Of a stretch of DNA of 14,694 nucleotides, positions 1-6,675 are shown piece after piece. Below the pieces are notes generated by a model, which saw nothing but the letters and a program-made list of their open reading frames with translations, was not told where the DNA came from and ran no database searches. The DNA comes from Bacteroidales bacterium (GTDB lineage Bacteria > Bacteroidota > Bacteroidia > Bacteroidales > UBA932): the NCBI GenBank assembly GCA_016283985.1, contig JAEENZ010000109.1:1-14694 (forward strand), read 5' to 3'. The translations under genes and the position numbers were made by a program. Within the stretch, counting starts at the first letter, position 1; each line of letters starts with the position of its first letter.

Positions 1-260
1 AGGAGCTTGCCGGCGCTATTGCAAATAATTTTATAGATGCGGTCGTCGGGGATGCTGTGCTCCGTGGGAATGTTGTGCCTGAAGACGGAATATCTGCTGC
101 CGTCGAAAGATACAAGCCCATTCAGCCCTCCGAACCACATAGTGCCCAGACTATCCTGGCAGACGGTTTCTATGTTGATTCCGGTGGTCTCTGACGGAAG
201 GCTGTGAAAAAACAGCGACCCGGTAAGCAAGGATATTAATATGTGTGACAAAAATGACAT
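1..260 (-). CDS. Hybrid two-component-type sensor, N-terminus (partial)
   Basis: Reading the minus strand from the ATG at 260-258 gives an open frame of 86 codons to the window edge, so the gene continues beyond it. The first ~20 residues (starting MSFLSHILISLL) form a hydrophobic signal sequence. They are followed by a segment with the motif QDSLGTMWFGGLNGLVSFDG and then FRHN and DDRIYKI. This is the typical start of the two-component-regulator propeller repeats (Reg_prop), in the pattern QDxxGxxWxGxxxGLxxFDG. In Bacteroidetes such N-termini usually belong to hybrid two-component systems: a periplasmic propeller sensor, a histidine kinase, a receiver and an AraC-type output domain fused in one inner-membrane protein. 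Only the sensor start is visible here, so the kinase and output domains are inferred. It is divergent from the SusC/SusD operon, the usual place for the dedicated PUL regulator. Confidence 0.85.
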   Translation of the reverse strand, partial: MSFLSHILISLLTGSLFFHSLPSETTGINIETVCQDSLGTMWFGGLNGLVSFDGSRYSVFRHNIPTEHSIPDDRIYKIICNSAGKL

Positions 261-355
261 TTGCACAAAATTAACAACAATTTTGACAAATGCGATATTA
301 ATTGAAAATTAGTCCAATTACCTTTGCGATGAACGAAACTGATAACCAGACCAAA
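261..355. promoter_or_regulatory. Divergent intergenic regulatory region
   Basis: A 95-bp AT-rich segment separates the start of the minus-strand sensor gene from the first plus-strand reading frame. It should hold the promoters of both and the binding site of the PUL regulator. On the minus strand there is a TAnnTTTG match (CAAAATTA on the plus strand, 266-273). It lies so close to the proposed start codon that the message would be nearly leaderless, so I give it little weight. I see no clear direct or inverted repeat that could be named as the operator. Confidence 0.5.
319..326 (+). promoter_or_regulatory. Bacteroidetes -7 promoter element (TACCTTTG)
   Basis: The octamer TACCTTTG matches the Bacteroidetes -7 consensus TAnnTTTG exactly. 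It lies about 30 bp ahead of the ATG at 356, placing a transcription start near 331-336 with a short leader. A good -33 TTTG at the expected distance is not visible: the nearest TTG, at 302-304, is only 14 bp away. The promoter may therefore be activator-dependent, as is usual for PULs. A start near 331-336 would exclude the in-frame TTG at 302 and the ATG at 329 as start codons of the following frame. Confidence 0.5.
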
Positions 356-710
356 ATGTATTTACTTTCAAACGTTTTCAAAATTGCTGTCGGTTGTTTG
401 ATGCTGACCCTGGCATCTTGCGGCACGGCGAAACTGTCGGTTATGAGTTTCAACGTGAGGCAGAGCCATGCCAAAGAGGTGAATCCGAACGATTCCTGGG
501 ACAACCGTAAGGAAGCCTGCCTGGAAATGCTCCAGACCGGCAAGCGCTTCTTCTATTTCAACACCCATCTCGGCCTCACCTGGAAGTCGCAGGTAGAAGG
601 TGTGAATATGATTGTCGGGAAGATGAAGGAACTCAACCCTGAAGGCATTCCCCTCAGGACATGAACTGATTTCGGACCACTATCCAATAAGCGCCACATT
701 GGCATTCTGA
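356..710 (+). pseudogene. Internally deleted EEP-family lipoprotein remnant
   Basis: From ATG 356 the frame encodes a lipoprotein signal (TLASC lipobox) and the start of an EEP domain (KLSVMSFNVR, then NRKEACLEMLQ). It jumps directly to the mid-domain segment GKRFFYFNTHLGL and on to KMKELNPEGIPL, and stops at 662-664. In the next frame, before a stop at 708-710, lies the family's C-terminal motif: GHELISDHYPISATLAF. This aligns residue for residue with the C-terminus of the neighbouring intact EEP (GHKYVSDHFPVYSIIEF). Compared with that neighbour, about 85 residues (including the FQEL glutamate) and about 70 residues (including the DFN and CDHIW motifs) are missing at two separate points. The first deletion keeps the frame and the second breaks it. 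The remnant cannot be catalytic. A 102-residue lipoprotein (356-664) could still be made. It was probably once a second EEP gene at the head of the operon. Confidence 0.8.
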
Positions 711-729
711 CGATTCTAAAGATATAATT

Positions 730-1578
730 ATGCATAAAAAACATTTCTTCCTTTTCCCTTTGCTCTTGCTTGTTCTTCTTTCATGTCAGAAAGAGGAACC
801 TAAGAACAATCACCCGAACCTGGGTCCGGGGCAGTTGAAAGTGATGACCTTCAACATAAGGGGTACGACAACCGAAGACGATGCATTCAACAACTGGGGA
901 ATGCGAGCTGGTGCCTGCCGTGACATGATCATTGACCAGCAGCCGTCCATCGTCGGTTTTCAGGAACTTGTGGCGACCGAGTGGAAATACATGAGTGGGA
1001 CCCTCGCCAGTCACGGGTACGTAGGGGCCCCGGTCGATGACCCGATGAATTCATTTATGTACCGCCCTGACGAACTTGAGGTGCTCTCAGAGGGATTTTT
1101 CTGGCTTTCCGACACCCCGGATAAATCATCTACGAGTTGGGACGGATATGTCCGCTATGTCCACTGGGCCGTTATGAAGGTCCTCTCCTCCGGGCAAGAA
1201 TTCTTTTACATTAACACCCACTTTGGCCTGACTACGGCATCACGTAAAAGCGCGATGACGCTGATCCAGAAGCGGATCAAGTTGCTCAACACGAACAACC
1301 TTCCTATCGTTATGATGGCGGATTTCAACACTCATGCCACCGATTCCGTCTTCGAAGGCATCCGTGAGTCGATGGTCTGCACCAGGGAGGTCGCTCCGAT
1401 TACGGATGATGTGAAGACCTACAATGCATGGGGCAATGAGGCAAAAGCTTATCAATGCGACCATATCTGGATAACCAACACTATAAAATGCTCGGAATAC
1501 AAGACGGTCACCCAATGGTACGATGGCCATAAATACGTATCCGACCACTTCCCGGTCTATTCTATTATCGAATTCTAA
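730..1578 (+). CDS. EEP-family lipoprotein (secreted phosphodiesterase/phosphatase)
   Basis: This 282-residue lipoprotein has a signal peptide ending in LLSC (lipidated Cys19), so it should be anchored in the outer or inner membrane. Residues ~37-282 form one complete endonuclease/exonuclease/phosphatase domain, the DNase I/sphingomyelinase fold. The family motifs are in order: TFNIR (Asn42), FQEL (Glu79), SWDGYVRYVHW (136-146), FYINTHFG (His164), MMADFNTH (Asp198, Asn200), CDHIW (Asp244-His245) and SDHFP (Asp272-His273). All expected metal and catalytic positions are present, so an Mg-dependent phosphoester hydrolase is likely. Family members hydrolyse nucleic acids, sphingomyelin or inositol phosphates, and the substrate here cannot be told. 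The start is 20 bp after the decayed paralogue and the stop is 11 bp before the SusC start. An EEP gene ahead of susC is an uncommon operon order. Confidence 0.9.
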   Translation: MHKKHFFLFPLLLLVLLSCQKEEPKNNHPNLGPGQLKVMTFNIRGTTTEDDAFNNWGMRAGACRDMIIDQQPSIVGFQELVATEWKYMSGTLASHGYVGAPVDDPMNSFMYRPDELEVLSEGFFWLSDTPDKSSTSWDGYVRYVHWAVMKVLSSGQEFFYINTHFGLTTASRKSAMTLIQKRIKLLNTNNLPIVMMADFNTHATDSVFEGIRESMVCTREVAPITDDVKTYNAWGNEAKAYQCDHIWITNTIKCSEYKTVTQWYDGHKYVSDHFPVYSIIEF

Positions 1579-1589
1579 TCGCGCTAAGT

Positions 1590-4500
1590 ATGCTCAGGAA
1601 AATAATCATAATCTTGTTCGCACTCTTGCCACTCGCGGCGTTCGGTCAGGGCAGCAGAGTCATAAAGGGGACGGTGAAAGACGCTGGCGGCGCCTCGCTT
1701 CCAGGGGCCGTCGTCATGGTCTCCGGCACTTCTAATGGCACGGCTACCGACCTTGATGGCAACTATTCCATTAACGTTTCATCCGGCAAGACGCTGGAAT
1801 TCTCCTGCATAGGATATGTCACACAGACGGTTGAAATCGGGATTCTCTCTGTCATAAATGTGACACTCAAAGAAGATGCCCTTATGTTGGAAGAAACGGT
1901 GGTTGTCGGATATGGTACCCAGCGTAAGGTTGACCTCACCGGAGCCGTTGACCAGATTGGCGGAGATGTCTTCAATGCTCGTCCAAATGCAAATGTGACG
2001 CAGATGCTGGAAGGTGCCGTTCCTAACCTGAACATATCCCTCGCCGACGGTAAGCCAATCCGTACTGCCGATTTCAATATTCGTGGTATCACATCCATCG
2101 GCCAGGGCGGTAGTGCCCTGATTCTTGTGGATGGCGTTGAAGGCGACCCGTCTATGCTGAATCCGGACGACATTGCTTCCGTTTCCGTCCTTAAGGATGC
2201 CGCATCGGCCGCTATCTATGGCTCCCGGGCTCCTTATGGAGTGGTACTAATCACTACAAAGAGCGCGCAGAAAGGCCGGCCGGTCATAACCTATTCCAAC
2301 AACTTCACTCTCTCCTCCCCGGTGGTGAAGCCCGATTACGTTACCGATGGTCTCCTGTGGGCGACGATGATGTGCGAAGGCTGGTTCAATTACAATGGAA
2401 ACCTTCCCACGCACATGAATCTCGTAATGCCGTTCTCCCTCGCCTGGCTAAACGATTATCGCTTGCGCCACGATACCGGCAACACCGGTACAGTTGTGAG
2501 TGACGGTTCATGGAGAGTTGATGCAGGCAATTATGCATACTTCCCCAAAGGTACCGATTGGTTTGGAATCCTTTACAAGGACAACTCTTTCGGCCAGACG
2601 CACAATTTTTCCCTGTCTGGTTCGGACAAGCAATTCGACTATTATGTCTCAGGCCGCGTCTATCATTACTCGGGACTGTATAACTCCGACACCAATACGG
2701 ATAAATGCCTTACGGAGAACTTCCGTGTGAAGATTGGTTATAAGCCCTTCCCATGGCTTAGGATCAGCAACAACTTCGAACAGGGGCACCGCAAGTATAA
2801 TAACCCAATAGTCTCCAGCGGATCGGCCGGTAACATCTGGGCCAACATCAATTCCCAGGCTCCTGTATGTATGCCTTTCTATAATCCGGACGGCACGATG
2901 ACGCAGGCTGCGGCCAACTCTGTAGGAGGTTTCCTTTATGGCGCCAGTACCAATGTCTATGAAAATGACGATGTCAAGAATACTGTCGGCCTCAGTGCGT
3001 CCTTCCTCGATAATACCTTAACCTTCAACGCTGATGCCACCTACAAGTTGACCAACTCCAACGGCTATACCCGAAAGTATCCGGATGAGTATTCCCCCAG
3101 GCCCGGCGTCATGGAAACCAAATCGGGAATTGTGTCATCCTTTACAGATGACCGGAATATTATAAAATATATCTCGGCCAATGCCTATGCGGATTACACA
3201 AAGACCATTAAGAAGCATTATTTCAAGGCAATGCTCGGTTACAACTATGAGCAGCGTTCCAGTGACAAGATTCACGTACAAAATACTGACCTTCTTTCTG
3301 AAACCGTAGAGAACATCAATCTGACCTTTGGTACGGATGACAAAAGAATAACCGGAACCTGGAAAAAATGGCGCTCCGTAGGCATCTTCTCCAGGATCAA
3401 CTACAGTTATGACGACCGTTATTTGATTCAGTTCAACGGCCGCTATGACGGTTCTTCCAAATTCCCTTCCAATGAGCGTTGGGCCTTCTTCCCTTCATTA
3501 TCAGCGGGTTGGAGGATCACCGAAGAACCCTGGATTAAGCCTATCGGGAAAAAGTATCTCTCCAATGCCAAGCTGCGTTTCTCCTATGGCTCTCTTGGTA
3601 ACAGTAACGTGAGCGAGTACTATTACGACGAAACCTTCAGCTTTGGTAGCAGCCGCCTGTTGAATGGTACCAAATACCGCCAGACAGAAGCTCCGGACCC
3701 CATTCCGGACAACCTCACATGGGAGAAGTCACAGACATACGATGCGGGTGTGGATCTAGGCTTCTTTGAGGACCGTCTGACTATCAACGCCGACTGGTAC
3801 ACCCGAAAGACGCAGGATATGTTTACGGCCGGTCCCAGCATCCAGTCGGTTTATGGTGCGGATGCCCCCGAGGGCAACTACGCATCCCTTACGACGCGCG
3901 GCTGTGAGTTAACCATTTTGTGGAAGAATAGCTTCAAACTGGCCGGCAAACCCTTCGGATACAGCATCAAGGGTACGCTGGCGGACTATGTCTCCAAAAT
4001 TGACGAATACAATAACGACACCGGCTATATTGGCGGTCGAAATATCCCGCAATACTATCCCGGAATGGTGATAGGCGAACTCTGGGGGTTTGTCTGCAAT
4101 GGCCTCTGGCAGGATCAGGCAGATATCGATGCGGCAGAAGCAGTAGCTAGGGCAGCAGGCGCTGAGCGTTACGACATCATCAACCAATTCTCAAAGGACT
4201 ATTCGATCCACCCCGGCGATCCCAAAATTGAGGACTTGGATGGCAACGGATACATCGATAGGGGAGACCAGACACTTTCCAATCCTGGAGACCGAATGAT
4301 TATCGGTAATTCCGAGCCCAGATACATTTACAGTTTTACCCTTAGTGCCGACTGGAACAATTTCTACGCTTCCGTCTTCTTCCAGGGAGTTGGCAAGCAG
4401 GATTTTATCACGGAAGGCGACAGTGGAATGATCTGGGGCCAGTACAACCGTGCGTATAACCAGATTCCCAAATGGGTCCTTGGCAATTACTGGACGGAGG

Positions 4501-4856
4501 AGAACCGCGATGCCTGGCTGCCCCGTTATTCTTCGGGTGCCAATCCCCTTGCTGGAACAAGCCGGCGCGGCAATACACGTTATATGCTGGACGTCTCTTA
4601 TATCCGCCTGAAAAACGTCCAGTTTGGATACAATCTTCCGGATAAATGGATAAAACCGCTGCATCTTTCGAAAGTCGGCATATTCTTCTCCGGAGAGAAT
4701 CTCTGGGACTGGTCGCCGATGTACAAGTACATTAAGGGCACGGTTGACGTACTTGCCCTTGGCCAGGATCCGGAAAATCACGATACGACCGCAGGGACAG
4801 GTGGATGCTATCCTGTCCTTAAGTCCTACAGTTTTGGTATTAACATGACATTCTAA
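1590..4856 (+). CDS. SusC-like TonB-dependent outer-membrane transporter
   Basis: This 1088-residue protein has the usual SusC length and layout. A Sec signal peptide ends near AAFGQ (residue 20). A carboxypeptidase-D regulatory-like domain follows at ~24-97 (IKGTVKDAGGASLPGAVV, DLDGNYSI, GY). A TonB-box-like stretch is at 102-111 (ETVVVGYGTQ), then the plug at ~112-225 with NIRG, ILVDGVEGD, SVLKDAASAAIYGSRAPYGV and LITTK. The rest is a 22-strand-type barrel ending in aromatic GINMTF, a proper outer-membrane C-terminus. A calcium-loop-like DLDGNGYID lies at 882-890 in the late barrel, as is common in SusC proteins. With the SusD lid encoded next door it should import oligosaccharides using TonB energy. 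There is no STN domain, so anti-sigma signalling is not expected, in keeping with control by the divergent sensor. The ATG lies 11 bp after the preceding stop, and no Shine-Dalgarno sequence is seen. Confidence 0.97.
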   Translation: MLRKIIIILFALLPLAAFGQGSRVIKGTVKDAGGASLPGAVVMVSGTSNGTATDLDGNYSINVSSGKTLEFSCIGYVTQTVEIGILSVINVTLKEDALMLEETVVVGYGTQRKVDLTGAVDQIGGDVFNARPNANVTQMLEGAVPNLNISLADGKPIRTADFNIRGITSIGQGGSALILVDGVEGDPSMLNPDDIASVSVLKDAASAAIYGSRAPYGVVLITTKSAQKGRPVITYSNNFTLSSPVVKPDYVTDGLLWATMMCEGWFNYNGNLPTHMNLVMPFSLAWLNDYRLRHDTGNTGTVVSDGSWRVDAGNYAYFPKGTDWFGILYKDNSFGQTHNFSLSGSDKQFDYYVSGRVYHYSGLYNSDTNTDKCLTENFRVKIGYKPFPWLRISNNFEQGHRKYNNPIVSSGSAGNIWANINSQAPVCMPFYNPDGTMTQAAANSVGGFLYGASTNVYENDDVKNTVGLSASFLDNTLTFNADATYKLTNSNGYTRKYPDEYSPRPGVMETKSGIVSSFTDDRNIIKYISANAYADYTKTIKKHYFKAMLGYNYEQRSSDKIHVQNTDLLSETVENINLTFGTDDKRITGTWKKWRSVGIFSRINYSYDDRYLIQFNGRYDGSSKFPSNERWAFFPSLSAGWRITEEPWIKPIGKKYLSNAKLRFSYGSLGNSNVSEYYYDETFSFGSSRLLNGTKYRQTEAPDPIPDNLTWEKSQTYDAGVDLGFFEDRLTINADWYTRKTQDMFTAGPSIQSVYGADAPEGNYASLTTRGCELTILWKNSFKLAGKPFGYSIKGTLADYVSKIDEYNNDTGYIGGRNIPQYYPGMVIGELWGFVCNGLWQDQADIDAAEAVARAAGAERYDIINQFSKDYSIHPGDPKIEDLDGNGYIDRGDQTLSNPGDRMIIGNSEPRYIYSFTLSADWNNFYASVFFQGVGKQDFITEGDSGMIWGQYNRAYNQIPKWVLGNYWTEENRDAWLPRYSSGANPLAGTSRRGNTRYMLDVSYIRLKNVQFGYNLPDKWIKPLHLSKVGIFFSGENLWDWSPMYKYIKGTVDVLALGQDPENHDTTAGTGGCYPVLKSYSFGINMTF

Positions 4857-4860
4857 GGAG
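4855..4860 (+). promoter_or_regulatory. Shine-Dalgarno-like site for the SusD gene
   Basis: AAGGAG overlaps the stop codon of the SusC gene and lies 8 bases before the ATG at 4869. It is the only strong Shine-Dalgarno match in front of any gene in this window. That supports the chosen SusD start and suggests coupled or boosted translation of SusD relative to its neighbours. Confidence 0.6.
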
Positions 4861-4868
4861 AGAGCAAT

Positions 4869-6665
4869 ATGGAAAAGAGAATAATTAGAACTATCGTCTT
4901 ACTCTCCGCCGGCATAGCATTGCTGTCTGCCTGTGATCTTACGGAGAACCAGAAATCTTCAGCTGACGCGGCACTTGTTTTTGGTTCCGAGACCGGCCTG
5001 AAGTTGTACTGCAATTCTTTCTACAGCTTCTTCCCCAACGGAACGGCTGTCCATCATCAGGACGGGTTGGCGTGTGACTATATGGCCAAGACCGAGCTTG
5101 ATGATTATGAACTTGGGGCCTTGATTCCTGACACACAGGGCAAGTGGGGATGGGGTAATATTCGCAGCGTCAATTATTTCCTGGACCACAATAATTACGA
5201 TACGGTCCCGGAAGATGTCCGAAACAACTACAACGGAATTGCCCGCTTCTTCCGTGCCTGGCTGTATTTCGAAAAGCTCTATTGGTACGGTGGCGTTCCG
5301 TGGATAGACCATGTCCTTAACCCGGGAGATCCGGAGCTCACTGCTCCTAGGGATACCCGTGATGTCATTGTCACCCATATAATGGATGACTGCGATTTTG
5401 CTTTCGAGCATATCAAGGCGGATAATTCCTCGTCAAGCAAAGCAAGTTTTATCAACAAGTGGTGTGCTCTTCTGCTTAAATCCCGCGTTTGCCTATATGA
5501 GGCCTCCTGGCGAAAGTACCATGCAGGCACTGCCTATGTTGCCGGCTGCAGCATCAGTTCCGATGACCTCTATGCGGCCGCTGCCGATGCCGCAAAATCT
5601 GTGATGGAAAGCGGCAAATTCTCCATCCACACCGGGGCTGCATACAATAAAGGCAAAGGATCATACCGTGATCTTTTCTCCAGCGATGCGGTTCCGACGG
5701 ACGAAGTCATGCTTGCTGTTGAGCAGGATAATCCTCTTTCTGTGGGTTACGCCAACTACTACTATAATAAACAGAATGTTCGCGCATCGCTGACCCGTCC
5801 TTTCATCAATACATACCTCAATCAGGATGGCTCCTATTACTCCGAAACAAAACCGGACGGTAAATATAAGACATTCCCTGAAGAAATGACCGGTCGGGAC
5901 CAGCGCCTTGGCCAGACCATCCGTTCCGTCGATTATGAGCGAAAGACTGCCGATGGAAGCCAGGTCCGGGCAACGGCGGATTATGGCTATTCGCTTACGG
6001 GGTATCATATTATTAAGTTCACTGTGGACGATGATGCCGCCGATCTGTATGGTGCTAACGGAAACGACATCCCTCTAATGCGCTATGCCGAGGCGCTTCT
6101 CAACTATGCCGAGGCCAAGGCTGAACTTGGAACCCTGACCGATGCGGAATGGAAGAGCACTATCGGCACCTTGCGTCGCAGGGCAGGCATCACCGGTGGT
6201 GACCTGGACACCAAGCCGACAATCGTGGATAGCTATCTGAAGAATACGTTCTATCCAGACATAACGGATCCTGTCATTCTGGAAATCCGCCGGGAACGCA
6301 CCATAGAGCTTTGTCTGGAAGGCTTCCGCCTGAAGGATATCAAGCGATGGGCATGCGGTAATCTCTGGGCCAATCTCCCGTGGACCGGCATCTGCATCCC
6401 CGGTTACGACACCCCGCTGGATATGAACGGAGACGGCACTCCCGACGTTTATTTCCCGGATCCGAAGATGCCCACTGTTCCGGAAGCTTATGCAGGCATC
6501 GCAGTGTCAGTCGGTGCTCCGCTGCACTTCGTCTCAGTCCCCGGCGGCCTGATGCTTCGTGACGATCTGTCCGGGCGCGTCTGGAATGACCGGATGTATC
6601 TCGACCCGATTTCCTCGGAGGATATCACTATGAACAAGAATCTTGAACAAAACCCTGGATATTAA
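4869..6665 (+). CDS. SusD/RagB-like glycan-binding lipoprotein
   Basis: This 598-residue surface lipoprotein has the lipobox LLSAC (Cys22). It shows the SusD/RagB pattern: an N-terminal tetratricopeptide-like helical part with ARFFRAWLYFEKLYWYGGVPW (~125-145), DVIVTHIMDDCDFAFEHI (165-182) and a KWCALLLKSRVCLYEASW helix (197-214). A later block reads LMRYAEALLNYAEAKAELG, then LEIRRERTIELCLEGFRLKDIKRW, and the C-terminus is typical (MYLDPIS, then NLEQNPGY). SusD proteins form the hinged lid over the SusC barrel and bind glycan at the cell surface. Residues 518-526 read DMNGDGTPD, a calcium-loop-like insertion near the C-terminal third. The start is 12 bp after the SusC stop with an AAGGAG site ahead of it. 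The sequence gives the family with certainty but not the glycan bound. Confidence 0.96.
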   Translation: MEKRIIRTIVLLSAGIALLSACDLTENQKSSADAALVFGSETGLKLYCNSFYSFFPNGTAVHHQDGLACDYMAKTELDDYELGALIPDTQGKWGWGNIRSVNYFLDHNNYDTVPEDVRNNYNGIARFFRAWLYFEKLYWYGGVPWIDHVLNPGDPELTAPRDTRDVIVTHIMDDCDFAFEHIKADNSSSSKASFINKWCALLLKSRVCLYEASWRKYHAGTAYVAGCSISSDDLYAAAADAAKSVMESGKFSIHTGAAYNKGKGSYRDLFSSDAVPTDEVMLAVEQDNPLSVGYANYYYNKQNVRASLTRPFINTYLNQDGSYYSETKPDGKYKTFPEEMTGRDQRLGQTIRSVDYERKTADGSQVRATADYGYSLTGYHIIKFTVDDDAADLYGANGNDIPLMRYAEALLNYAEAKAELGTLTDAEWKSTIGTLRRRAGITGGDLDTKPTIVDSYLKNTFYPDITDPVILEIRRERTIELCLEGFRLKDIKRWACGNLWANLPWTGICIPGYDTPLDMNGDGTPDVYFPDPKMPTVPEAYAGIAVSVGAPLHFVSVPGGLMLRDDLSGRVWNDRMYLDPISSEDITMNKNLEQNPGY

Positions 6666-6675
6666 TATAATTATT

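Noticed and set aside
266..273. TAATTTTG on the minus strand as promoter of the sensor gene
   Set aside because: It matches TAnnTTTG but would start transcription almost at the start codon, and no -33 partner lies at the right distance. It could be chance in AT-rich DNA.
302..355. TTG 302 or ATG 329 as start of the EEP remnant
   Set aside because: Both lie upstream of the transcription start predicted from the -7 box at 319-326, and ATG 356 begins directly at the lipoprotein signal.
4191..4781. 196-codon open frame on the minus strand
   Set aside because: It lies wholly antisense to the strongly supported SusC gene. Its translation shows no recognisable motif or signal.
6643..6675. Upstream TTG start for the FN3-GLUG lipoprotein
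   Set aside because: It would overlap the SusD gene and put 11 residues in front of a perfectly good lipoprotein signal that begins at ATG 6676.
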